Below, one piece after another: positions 1 to 6,343 of a stretch of DNA of 13,815 bases. Made by a program: the position numbers and the translations under genes. The notes under the pieces were generated by a model. That model searched no databases, was not told the origin of the DNA, and saw only the letters and a program-made list of their open reading frames with translations. The DNA comes from Patescibacteria group bacterium (GTDB lineage Bacteria > Patescibacteriota > JABMPQ01 > JAHIRA01): NCBI GenBank assembly GCA_018818905.1, contig JAHIRA010000091.1, positions 1-13,815 of the forward strand, in the 5' to 3' direction. Position 1 is the first letter of the stretch, and each line of letters begins with the position of its first letter.

Positions 1-522
1 ATAAATATTACCGATACCGGCTAGGAATTTGGGATCAAGTAGCAACGGTTTTATTTTGGAACGCTTTCTTTGCTGTAATCTTTTTTTGAAAATCTGTGGA
101 CTGAAGTTTTTGTTAAGAGGCTCGGGACCGAACTTTTCAAACAATTCTGCTAGCTCTGCCGCAGACAACAAATCAATGTAGCCAAACTGTCTCACTTCTC
201 TAAAGAATAAATGAGAGCCATCAACGAAGTCAAAAACAACATGCACATGATTTGATGCTTCTGATCTTTTTTTGGCTAATAGCAGCTGACCAGTCATTTT
301 GAGATGAACAATCATCGAGCACCCATTCTCGAGTTCAACAACAACTAGCTTGGCTCTCCTGTAAACTCTGACAATTTTCTGGCCGACCACGGCTTGCCTG
401 AGTTTCTGTGCAGTGACCATAACTATTTTTGGCAGACTAATCTTGACGTCAACAATCTTTTTGCCTCTTAGTTTTCTGTTGAGTTGCCTGGAGATTGTTT
501 CTACCTCTGGTAATTCTGGCAT
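1..522 (-). CDS. mutM: Formamidopyrimidine-DNA glycosylase (Fpg/MutM), partial, C-terminus cut by window edge
   Basis: This base-excision-repair enzyme removes oxidised purines such as 8-oxoguanine and nicks the abasic site by beta/delta elimination. The first 174 codons are present and run off the left edge. The protein opens with MPELPEVETI, which supplies the Schiff-base proline P2 and the catalytic E3 and E6. Lys75 in HLKMTGQLL matches the conserved catalytic-domain lysine. The REVRQFG segment (about 114-120), FGPEPL and the start of the helix-two-turn-helix motif (LLLDPKFLAGIGNIY, 160-174) all follow in order. The C-terminal zinc finger, which separates Fpg from Nei-like relatives, lies outside the window. 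The ATG sits one base after the stop of the membrane-protein gene, so the gene is the third of a coupled operon. No SD site is visible. Family identity is very secure; substrate range is inferred. Confidence 0.96.
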   Translation of the reverse strand, partial: MPELPEVETISRQLNRKLRGKKIVDVKISLPKIVMVTAQKLRQAVVGQKIVRVYRRAKLVVVELENGCSMIVHLKMTGQLLLAKKRSEASNHVHVVFDFVDGSHLFFREVRQFGYIDLLSAAELAELFEKFGPEPLNKNFSPQIFKKRLQQRKRSKIKPLLLDPKFLAGIGNIY

Positions 523-523
523 A

Positions 524-1732
524 TTAGTGTTTTAGTCTGGCCACGCCCTGTATCTCACCAGCCCAGTTTTTTATGTCAGATAGAGAGTAGGCAGCTGCAT
601 TATGGTCTTTGTCGATATAATAAACACTTTCTTCCCCATTTACTTTGTATACCACGCCACTATTCTCTGGCGCTGATTTGGAATTACCAAAGAAAATAAT
701 ATCGCCTTCCCTAAGTTCAGTCGAGTCTTTTATTATCATACCATTTTTTTCAAAATATGTGTAGATATTGAATAGATTGCTGTCAAAATCAGAGTCGCTT
801 GGTGTTCCTTGATATCCGAGGGCATTTTTCTTGTAGTCTTTTTTCAACTCATCTTTAATGTAAATTCCTGCATATTCTAGGGCTTTATTGACAATATCTT
901 TCTTGTCAAAATACCCAAGACGCCTAGTAAACTCATAATAGCTCCCATCGCTTGGATAGAAATTGACTCCCTTCATCCTTTCTAGAGAAGTCTTGATATC
1001 TTCAGGATTTGAGTAGCCGTTGTTATTTGCGTCATTGTCGACAATATTTTCTACTCCATCTCCGTCTATGTCAGAATCGTCTCTATTGGTCAGGCCGTCG
1101 TTATCTATATCTCCGTATACAATATTACCGGTCACTCTATATACATGCTGTGTATAATCATAAATCAGAAAAAAGAAGCTTAGCCACAACAGAGCAAAGC
1201 CGACTCCAAAATATATCAGGCTAATTCTTGGAACTTTGAAAAAAGCCTTAATAGCCACCGCAATCGAGATCAATATCAGGAGAGCCTCTGTGCTGAAGTT
1301 GATGAGGAAAAGATTCTCCCCAACAAAGGTATTGTCAAAAACACCATGAGTTAGAAGACCAAAAAGTCGTGTCGAAAGTGGATACAGCCACATAACACCC
1401 GAGGCAAATGAATCCAGGACAAGATGTGACAAAACAGCTACAAAGTAAACAATTGAAACCGCTCTCAAAGAAACATTGCTGAGCGCTCTTGAAATAGCAT
1501 AGAGTAGAATAAAAACCAGAACTTGAAAAACGAAGGTGTGTGAAACAAATTCTCTGTGAGAACTCTCAGCGCTAAAGAAAAAGTAGTATAAAAAATCGAG
1601 ATCCAAAAGGACCCCAAAAAATGTTCCCAGAAGATAGAACAGCTTCTTTTTCCTTTCGTCTAGTTGCTTTCCCCAGATTTCTCTGGTGAAGTAGGTAGCC
1701 AAAAAACCACCTGAGGCGTGAGCAAAAATCAT
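524..1732 (-). CDS. DUF457/YdjM-like membrane metal-hydrolase domain with TSP3-like calcium repeats and a P60-like C-terminal domain
   Basis: The 402-residue protein has three parts. Residues 1-190 form a multi-pass membrane domain with the scattered metal-ligand residues of DUF457 (YdjM-type putative membrane metal-dependent hydrolases): H5 in HASGG, D44 and D46 in DLDFL, H59 and H65 in HREFVSHT, and H103/D107 in HLVLD. Residues 207-246 are acidic thrombospondin-type-3-like repeats (DIDNDGLTN, DIDGDGVEN, DANNNGYSN) that probably bind calcium outside the membrane. Residues 265-402 resemble an NlpC/P60-like fold, with LREGDIIFFG and a following SGVVYKV strand. However, the whole protein contains no cysteine and a serine stands where the histidine is expected, so hydrolase activity here is unlikely. 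Its ATG overlaps the upstream stop by 4 bases (ATGA), and fpg starts one base after its stop. The DUF457 call is fairly sure. The C-terminal fold call is tentative, and the function is unknown. Confidence 0.8.
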   Translation of the reverse strand: MIFAHASGGFLATYFTREIWGKQLDERKKKLFYLLGTFFGVLLDLDFLYYFFFSAESSHREFVSHTFVFQVLVFILLYAISRALSNVSLRAVSIVYFVAVLSHLVLDSFASGVMWLYPLSTRLFGLLTHGVFDNTFVGENLFLINFSTEALLILISIAVAIKAFFKVPRISLIYFGVGFALLWLSFFFLIYDYTQHVYRVTGNIVYGDIDNDGLTNRDDSDIDGDGVENIVDNDANNNGYSNPEDIKTSLERMKGVNFYPSDGSYYEFTRRLGYFDKKDIVNKALEYAGIYIKDELKKDYKKNALGYQGTPSDSDFDSNLFNIYTYFEKNGMIIKDSTELREGDIIFFGNSKSAPENSGVVYKVNGEESVYYIDKDHNAAAYSLSDIKNWAGEIQGVARLKH

Positions 1733-2847
1733 TCTTGCTGACTCCTTTCTAATTCAATTATGTCTGCTATTTCTTGGGCAATTTTTTTGCTGACATGAGG
1801 TATTTTTTCTAACCCCTCTTGCTTCATTGACTCAAAAACAATGAGAATATCGTACTCTAGATTATCTATCGTACTGGCTGCTTTTCTATAGGCATAGGCC
1901 TTGATTTCACTGGTTGAGAAGTTGTCAATTTCGACTGCTTTATTGTAAAGTTTCTCAGCGACAATTTTGTTGTTTTGAAACTTGCCTGGCACTGTATATC
2001 TTGGAATTCTCATGGCTATGTCATATCTTTTGCAGTATTTCTTGACCATGTTCATAACCTCTATCATATATGATTTTTGTGGAGCAAACTTGCCTCTATA
2101 AAGACTAATGTATTTGTTAAGGACGTCAGGAAAGTTTTTGCGAAGAAGGTTGTAATACCTGTCCTTTTGCGCTCCCTCAAGTGTCAGGCTACCGGCAAGA
2201 ACGTATTTCCCCCCAACTTCTTTGGTAGTCCTAATGACAGCTTCTATGTTTTCTTCGCTATCAAAAATAAATGGCAAAATAGGCATTAGCATAGTCCCGG
2301 TCAAAATTCCTGCTCTCGAGAATTCCTCCATAGCCTTGAATCTTCTTTCTATGTCAGGAGCATTGCTTTCAAAAAATCTAATTTGTTTATAGGCTGCGTA
2401 GCTTGGAGCAGTAATAATACTGAAACCAACATTAGCAAAGGAAGCATCGTTGATTTTTTTGATTAGCTCAAGATCTTCGAGGACGAGATCTGACTTTTCG
2501 TTAATGAATACCGGAAATTCTTCTTCAAGACAAACTTCTAGCATTTTTCTTGACAGCCGATACTTGGCCTCTGCGCCCTGCCAGTCCCCAATAGCAACAA
2601 GCTCACGCGGGACTTTTTTGAGTTCATTTCTTAGAAGTTCAGAAGCATTGGTTTTGACCTTAATGGTTTCTGTGAACTCATCTGCGTTTCTGAATCCTGA
2701 GTACTTGGTACCCCATTCATAACAGTACTCACAACCGTGAACACAGCCAATATAGGGATGAGCCGAGTATTTGACCCAAAACCAACCACCGTCTACATTT
2801 TTGTAGACGTTGAGGATTTTTTTGGCTTGGTATTCTTGGTAGCTCAT
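1729..2847 (-). CDS. Radical SAM protein, spore photoproduct lyase-like (COG1533 type), with C-terminal PolX-type helix-hairpin-helix domain
   Basis: The 372-residue protein carries the [4Fe-4S]/SAM-binding cysteines C35, C39 and C42 in GCVHGCEYCYE. AEAKYRLSRKMLEV, INEKSDLVLEDLELI and TGTMLMPILPFI then follow, as in the spore-photoproduct-lyase-like branch of radical SAM proteins. Residues 292-366 match the N-terminal 8-kDa domain of X-family DNA polymerases (AYAYRKAASTI, GLEKIPHVSKKIAQEIADII), suggesting DNA binding. The usual hairpin glycines (PGIGK) are replaced by PHVSK. I chose the ATG at 2847 because the longer open frame to 2949 would translate through the terminator hairpin at 2881-2923, and a -10 box sits six bases before this ATG. 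It is the first gene of an operon with the DUF457-like protein (ATGA overlap) and fpg. The radical SAM call is firm; a DNA-repair role is inferred from the fused domain and the neighbours. Confidence 0.88.
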   Translation of the reverse strand: MSYQEYQAKKILNVYKNVDGGWFWVKYSAHPYIGCVHGCEYCYEWGTKYSGFRNADEFTETIKVKTNASELLRNELKKVPRELVAIGDWQGAEAKYRLSRKMLEVCLEEEFPVFINEKSDLVLEDLELIKKINDASFANVGFSIITAPSYAAYKQIRFFESNAPDIERRFKAMEEFSRAGILTGTMLMPILPFIFDSEENIEAVIRTTKEVGGKYVLAGSLTLEGAQKDRYYNLLRKNFPDVLNKYISLYRGKFAPQKSYMIEVMNMVKKYCKRYDIAMRIPRYTVPGKFQNNKIVAEKLYNKAVEIDNFSTSEIKAYAYRKAASTIDNLEYDILIVFESMKQEGLEKIPHVSKKIAQEIADIIELERSQQE

Positions 2848-2853
2848 AGTGAT

Positions 2854-2882
2854 ATTATGGGGTATTTTGGGGGGGAATGCAA
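2854..2882 (-). promoter_or_regulatory. Candidate leaderless promoter of the radical SAM operon
   Basis: On the minus strand a -35-like TTGCAT (2877-2882) is followed by a 17-base spacer and a -10 CATAAT (2854-2859). The -10 ends six bases before the ATG at 2847, so transcription should begin at or next to the start codon. There is no SD site upstream, and the spacer contains a run of seven C. The -35 match is weak (3/6). Confidence 0.35.
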
Positions 2883-2923
2883 ACACAAAAAAGACCTTTA
2901 TCCAGAAGGTCTTTTTTGTGTTT
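2881..2923 (-). terminator. Rho-independent terminator (18-bp perfect stem) after the deoxynucleotide cluster
   Basis: Bases 2881-2898 and 2906-2923 are perfect reverse complements around a 7-base loop. The core GACCTT stem is flanked by six A and six T, so it can act in both directions. On the minus strand it lies 35 bases past the MazG-like stop and just before the radical SAM promoter, which separates the two operons. Confidence 0.78.
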
Positions 2924-2958
2924 TTGATAATTAGTTTTGAATCAAACAAATCTGGGAA

Positions 2959-3267
2959 CTAATACTCTTTATTTATCCATTTTTTGTCAATTGCCTTCTC
3001 TAGATCTATTCCCAACAGATCGGCATTCACAATTGCCATCCCAACAACATCAGCCAGCTCTTTTCCAAGCTCTGCTTTAGAAGCTTTTTCTGAGATATGC
3101 TTTTCTGGTCTACTCTTCTTCCTATGAATTAAAACAGCTTGCGCAAGCTCGCCCACCTCCTCATACAGCTTTAATAGTGCAAAATCTTCATCAATAACAA
3201 CATTATAATCCTTGCCATATTTTCTAGCATTCTCTATAACTTTTTTCTGTAATTCTTTGAACTCCAT
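2959..3267 (-). CDS. MazG-like nucleotide pyrophosphohydrolase
   Basis: This small (102 residue) all-alpha NTP pyrophosphohydrolase of the MazG/dUTPase superfamily would hydrolyse an (deoxy)nucleoside triphosphate to the monophosphate and PPi. The two metal-binding motifs are visible: EEVGE (36-40, giving ExxE) and ELADV (70-74, giving ExxD), followed by the conserved hydrophobic helix GMAIVNADLLGIDLEKAI. The length fits the single-domain MazG-like type. It starts 32 bases after the kinase stop with no SD site and ends just before a strong terminator, so it closes the dCMP deaminase-kinase operon. The company suggests clean-up of dUTP, dCTP or modified dNTPs, but the substrate cannot be read from the sequence. 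It could equally be annotated as a phosphoribosyl-ATP-pyrophosphatase-like fold protein; no histidine-pathway gene is nearby. Confidence 0.85.
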   Translation of the reverse strand: MEFKELQKKVIENARKYGKDYNVVIDEDFALLKLYEEVGELAQAVLIHRKKSRPEKHISEKASKAELGKELADVVGMAIVNADLLGIDLEKAIDKKWINKEY

Positions 3268-3299
3268 AAAGATTTGTTACATCAAAATGATAAGACAAA

Positions 3300-3854
3300 C
3301 TAACACGCTCTTTCTACTTGCTCATACAAATGCTCCCAACCATTGCCGTTGTCAATCTCCTGATCTGCAAGCTCTATACATTGAATAATATTGGCTGAAT
3401 TCCCCCGGCCTTGAAGTTGTATTTCTTCTTGCTTTTTGAACTCTTCTAGGCTAATTTTGTCTCTTTCTTCTCCTCGTTTTTGAATTCTTTCAAAACGCAA
3501 TTCTTGGGGTGATTCGATGCTGAGAATTTTGGCTCCGCTTTCCTTTAATGTTTTGACTTCAGCGGGATGTCTGAGACCGACAATGACTGCCGCCATATCT
3601 CCATTTTGTGAAATCTTTTCCAGAAGCATTTCGGCCAAAACTCCAGGGCCTTTTTTTTCGCGAAGACTATTGCCAAGCTCAATAAGATTCTCTATACTAG
3701 CTTCTTTACCTTCTTCTTTGAGCTTCTCTTTGAGAATATCTGAGCAGCCATATTTCTTGAAATTCTTCTTCTTGACCAAATAATCAGCCACTGTGTCTTT
3801 GCCGGCTCCGAGCTTTCCCGTGAGTCCAATCAATGTCACTTCTCCCGCATTCAT
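3300..3854 (-). CDS. P-loop kinase, deoxynucleoside-monophosphate kinase / dephospho-CoA kinase-like
   Basis: This 184-residue P-loop phosphotransferase has a Walker A motif at 13-21 (GKLGAGKDT), and the following VADYL makes the GKDTVAD signature seen in phage-type dNMP kinases and related CoaE-like kinases. A hydrophobic strand with VGLRHPAEV (92-100) sits where the second nucleotide-kinase motif is expected. The arginine-rich stretch RFERIQKRGEERD (120-132) looks like a LID, and the end (ADQEIDNGNGWEHLYEQV) has the strand-helix finish of nucleotide kinases. It overlaps the dCMP deaminase stop by 4 bases (ATGA) and precedes a MazG-like gene. Phosphorylation of dUMP/dTMP or another dNMP is therefore the best inference. 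A dephospho-CoA kinase is possible, but the neighbours give no CoA link. Kinase fold sure, substrate not. Confidence 0.78.
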   Translation of the reverse strand: MNAGEVTLIGLTGKLGAGKDTVADYLVKKKNFKKYGCSDILKEKLKEEGKEASIENLIELGNSLREKKGPGVLAEMLLEKISQNGDMAAVIVGLRHPAEVKTLKESGAKILSIESPQELRFERIQKRGEERDKISLEEFKKQEEIQLQGRGNSANIIQCIELADQEIDNGNGWEHLYEQVERAC

Positions 3855-4411
3855 TTTTTTCGTTTTTTAGTTTTTCTTTTTGTTGCTTTTTTGTTTTCTT
3901 TCTTGCCATATTGAGTCTTGTCGTCAATGATGTCATTTTTGTGCCACTCGTTGGCCCAGGTAGAGACTTTATACTTCTTGACCTTACCCTTGTCGGTACT
4001 GCAAATTACCGTGGCCACGCCACTATTAATAATCATCTTTTTACAGATAAAACAAGGAAAAGCTTCAATAGCTTTGCCGGTTTTTGGATCTTCTCCGTAG
4101 AGATAAACTGTTGCATCTAGAAGCGAAACACCGGCTCTGGCAGAGTTGATGATAGCATTCTGTTCACTGTGAACAGACCTGCAGATTTCATATCTTTGGC
4201 CGTGTGGAATGTTTAGTTTGTCACGAAGACAGTTGCCATGCTCAAGACAATCCTTGGTCTTTCTAGGTGCTCCGACATACCCGGTTGAGATAATCTGATC
4301 ATCTTTGACAACGATAGTGCCAAAGAAGCGACGATAGCATGTACTGCGTCTGGCCACTTCTTGGGCAATGCCCATATAATAGAGATCTTTTGACGGTCTT
4401 TTGATCTTCAT
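3851..4411 (-). CDS. dCMP deaminase (ComEB family cytidine/deoxycytidylate deaminase)
   Basis: This zinc enzyme converts dCMP to dUMP, the feed for dTMP synthesis. The catalytic motifs are HSEQNAI (H81 zinc ligand, E83 proton shuttle) and PCFIC (C120 and C123 zinc ligands). The N-terminal RRSTCYRRFFGTIVVKD and GYVGAPR are typical of the family. C55, C61 and C77 in the insert before the active site could form an extra metal site. The last ~18 residues are almost all lysine, arginine, asparagine and threonine, an unusual tail. I chose ATG 4411 because the family begins here. The frame stays open to a GTG at 4498, which would add 29 residues, and a promoter just upstream makes that start conceivable. 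An SD-like GGGAGG lies 18 bases upstream, which is too far for normal use. First gene of a three-gene operon. Confidence 0.93.
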   Translation of the reverse strand: MKIKRPSKDLYYMGIAQEVARRSTCYRRFFGTIVVKDDQIISTGYVGAPRKTKDCLEHGNCLRDKLNIPHGQRYEICRSVHSEQNAIINSARAGVSLLDATVYLYGEDPKTGKAIEAFPCFICKKMIINSGVATVICSTDKGKVKKYKVSTWANEWHKNDIIDDKTQYGKKENKKATKRKTKKRKK

Positions 4412-4507
4412 TTTGCTTTGGTGGGGCCACCTCCCTAGTTTTGCCCCACAATTACTTCCTATTTTTAGGTGGGAGAAAAAGCACAACTTTCGCCCCACTT
4501 TGAACGT
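4412..4507 (-). promoter_or_regulatory. Structured leader upstream of dCMP deaminase
   Basis: The predicted 5' leader of about 96 bases is rich in short complementary blocks. GTGGGGC occurs twice (4492-4498 and 4443-4449). Its complement GCCCCAC (4421-4427) comes after the SD-like GGGAGG (4430-4435), so the second copy and the complement can pair with the SD in the loop. CTCCCACCT (4467-4475) can pair either with GTGGG upstream or with the SD region AGGTGG downstream. These pairings exclude one another, as in translational switches. No known riboswitch class was recognised. The same bases are open in frame with the deaminase, so part of this may be coding instead. Confidence 0.4.
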
Positions 4508-4513
4508 AACCCC

Positions 4514-4542
4514 ATTTTACACAATTTCTATAAAGTTGTGAA
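4514..4542 (-). promoter_or_regulatory. Promoter of the dCMP deaminase operon
   Basis: On the minus strand TTCACA (4537-4542, 5/6 to the -35 consensus) is separated by 17 bases from TAAAAT (4514-4519, 5/6 to the -10 consensus). Start of transcription is expected near 4507. The spacer holds an imperfect palindrome with arms ACAA-TT and AA-TTGT (4521-4539), which could be an operator. It is divergent from the permease promoter at 4590-4618. Confidence 0.6.
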
Positions 4543-4589
4543 GACTTTGATAAATCTTGTCATCTACAAATAGAAACTGGACTATTTTC

Positions 4590-4618
4590 TTGACGAGCCA
4601 GGAGTTGCTAGATAAACT
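4590..4618 (+). promoter_or_regulatory. Promoter of the AEC-family permease gene
   Basis: TTGACG (4590-4595, 5/6) is followed by a 17-base spacer and TAAACT (4613-4618, 4/6). Start of transcription is expected near 4625, leaving about 52 bases before the ATG at 4677. Its position inside the longer open frame from 4557 argues that the upstream TTG start is not used. Confidence 0.5.
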
Positions 4619-4676
4619 ATTATCAGCAAGGAAAAGCTTCTATCGTATTTTACTTAAGAACATATTACCTACAATC

Positions 4677-5567
4677 ATGCTTCTAATCATTCAGGCCATC
4701 CTGCCCGTTCTAGTCACAGCCATTATTGGCTATCTCCTAGTAAAATACAAAAAATATGACTTCGGTCTGCTAAACAATTTGCTAATCTATATTGCCATAC
4801 CAGCTCTAGTTCTAACCTCTCTCCTAGACCAGCCAATTGTCCTAAATGAAGCCCTTAGAATATGGGGAGCGGTCCTCATTATTACGCTGGGCTCTGCCCT
4901 GTCTGCCTACCTGATTTTTAGGGCCATCAAAAAGAAACATTCCGGATTGTACCTTCCTATTATGTTCATGAATACAATCAACCTTCCTCTTCCTTTGGCG
5001 CTTCTTTTCTTTGGAAACGAAGGCCTCCAAATTGCTGTTCTCTTTTCTGTTCCCAGCACCATTTTGATGTTCACGATTGGCCTTTACATTGGCGCCAAAA
5101 AACCCCTGAAGGAGGGGCTCAAAGAAGTGCTCAAGCTCCCACTTCTCTACGCAGTAATCATTGGTCTAATTCTTAACTTTGCCAATATACAGGTTTCCGC
5201 CTACATCCTTGAGCCAATTCGATTTGTGAGCAAAATGGCTATCCCTATGGCTCTGCTTATTCTTGGCGGAACTCTGGCTACAATTAAGCTCAAGAGTATT
5301 TCAACTGTCATTCTCGCCTCTCTCATAAGATTTGGCGCTGGTTTTGGTCTGGGTCTTTTGGCCATCAAGCTTCTTGACCTCACTGGGCTACATGCCGCCA
5401 TTGTTCTCTTGGTTTCGGTTATGCCAGCTGCGGTTTTCTCAGCAGTTATTGCAGACAAATACAAAAACGAGGAAAGCTTGGTTTCCTCGGTAGTTCTTCT
5501 AACAACTGTTTTGGCAATTATTGTTATCCCGCTGATTCTTAGCTACGCAACTAGCTTTGTCAACTAG
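4677..5567 (+). CDS. AEC (auxin efflux carrier) family permease
   Basis: This 296-residue polytopic membrane transporter belongs to the AEC family of the bile/arsenite/riboflavin transporter superfamily. About ten hydrophobic segments fill the whole length. The start MLLIIQAILPVLVTAIIGYLL, with a following basic loop, is the family's first helix. FMNTINLPLPLALLFFG is the conserved central helix break, and the final helices contain VMPAAVFSAVIADKY. Bacterial members carry dicarboxylates or other small organic anions, but the substrate cannot be predicted here. The frame is open back to a TTG at 4557; I prefer ATG 4677 because the family starts here, a promoter lies between the two, and the extra 40 residues are hydrophilic. 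No SD site is clear. It is the only plus-strand gene, ending 12 bases before the convergent membrane gene with no terminator in the gap. Confidence 0.88.
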   Translation: MLLIIQAILPVLVTAIIGYLLVKYKKYDFGLLNNLLIYIAIPALVLTSLLDQPIVLNEALRIWGAVLIITLGSALSAYLIFRAIKKKHSGLYLPIMFMNTINLPLPLALLFFGNEGLQIAVLFSVPSTILMFTIGLYIGAKKPLKEGLKEVLKLPLLYAVIIGLILNFANIQVSAYILEPIRFVSKMAIPMALLILGGTLATIKLKSISTVILASLIRFGAGFGLGLLAIKLLDLTGLHAAIVLLVSVMPAAVFSAVIADKYKNEESLVSSVVLLTTVLAIIVIPLILSYATSFVN

Positions 5568-5579
5568 CCCAAGAATAGA

Positions 5580-6311
5580 CTAAAGTTCTTTTTCTTTTGA
5601 ACTAAGTTCTTTATAAATAAGAAAGGTAAAAATAGACGAAACGATACCGCTTATGATGCCCACAGCAAAATTGGCCATTGGAATCCAGGAAGTGACCGCC
5701 ATGATGCCCCAAATAACAAGCAGAAGTAAGGCGTAGCGCCCAAGTACCGGCCAAAAATTACTAGCCACCAAATGAAAACTCTCTTTGATTGATTCCCATA
5801 TCTTCTTTTTCTTGTAAACAAGTGGATAAACAGCCAGAGAAACCATAAAAGAGATTAGCAAGCCAGGAATGACAAAAAAGATTGCCCCTAGCAAAATCAA
5901 AAGAGTCTGAAGCACAATCAGACCAATCAGTTGCCACTTGATCTCAAAAGCTTCTTTGAAATAGTTAGAGAAGCTTTTCTTTTTGTTGTTTAAAACATCT
6001 TGCATGGCGATAACCATGGCCCCCTGACCAATGCTTTGCAAAAGAAATGTAAAGGCAAAAATAGCCATCAAAGCAAGGCCTATCAAGAGACCAACAAGAA
6101 TTACTCCCACAACAGCAACAAGTGATTTCTCGGACGAGATTGTTCCAATTACAGCCGAAAACAAAATTAGTCCAAGAACAGAAAAGAGATAGATAAAAAC
6201 CCCAATAAGTATACTTATCCCCAGCACAATAAGTTGAATCAAAAAGAAAACATCAATACCGTTCTTAAAAATCTCTGACCCTTTTTTAAATAAGCTCGAA
6301 ATATCTTGCAT
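5580..6311 (-). CDS. Multi-pass membrane protein of unknown function
   Basis: The 243-residue protein has a short amphipathic N-terminus (about 1-20) and then roughly six hydrophobic segments, at about 23-56, 62-96, 126-146, 148-166, 189-205 and 212-234. Family-like landmarks are GQGAMVIAMQDVLNNKKKSF at 98-117 (a basic cytoplasmic loop after a QGA helix), PGLLISF at 149-155, and a repeat-like SFSNYFKEAFEIKW / SIKESFHLVASNFW pair of amphipathic turns before membrane helices. This layout resembles the GPDPase-membrane-domain, YciC and DUF975 groups of bacterial membrane proteins, but I cannot assign one firmly. It starts 32 bases after the small ORF at 6344-6589 and may share its transcript. 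No SD site is visible. No catalytic residue pattern was found. Confidence 0.75.
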   Translation of the reverse strand: MQDISSLFKKGSEIFKNGIDVFFLIQLIVLGISILIGVFIYLFSVLGLILFSAVIGTISSEKSLVAVVGVILVGLLIGLALMAIFAFTFLLQSIGQGAMVIAMQDVLNNKKKSFSNYFKEAFEIKWQLIGLIVLQTLLILLGAIFFVIPGLLISFMVSLAVYPLVYKKKKIWESIKESFHLVASNFWPVLGRYALLLLVIWGIMAVTSWIPMANFAVGIISGIVSSIFTFLIYKELSSKEKEL

Positions 6312-6343
6312 CTATTAAAGATTTAAATAATTAATTGACCGCA

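Noticed and set aside
2848-2949. N-terminal extension of the radical SAM frame up to 2949
   Set aside because: It would translate the 18-bp terminator hairpin and a C-run into a non-family peptide; the ATG at 2847 gives the family-like start and has a -10 box in front.
3833-4120. Plus-strand open frames rich in Phe and Ser (also at 3918-4100)
   Set aside because: They are antisense to the lysine-rich tail and catalytic core of the dCMP deaminase, which explains their composition.
4557-4676. TTG-started extension of the AEC permease
   Set aside because: It contains the gene's best promoter, is hydrophilic, and the family begins with the helix at ATG 4677.
5568-5579. Terminator between the convergent permease and membrane-protein genes
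   Set aside because: Only 12 bases separate the stops and no inverted repeat is present.
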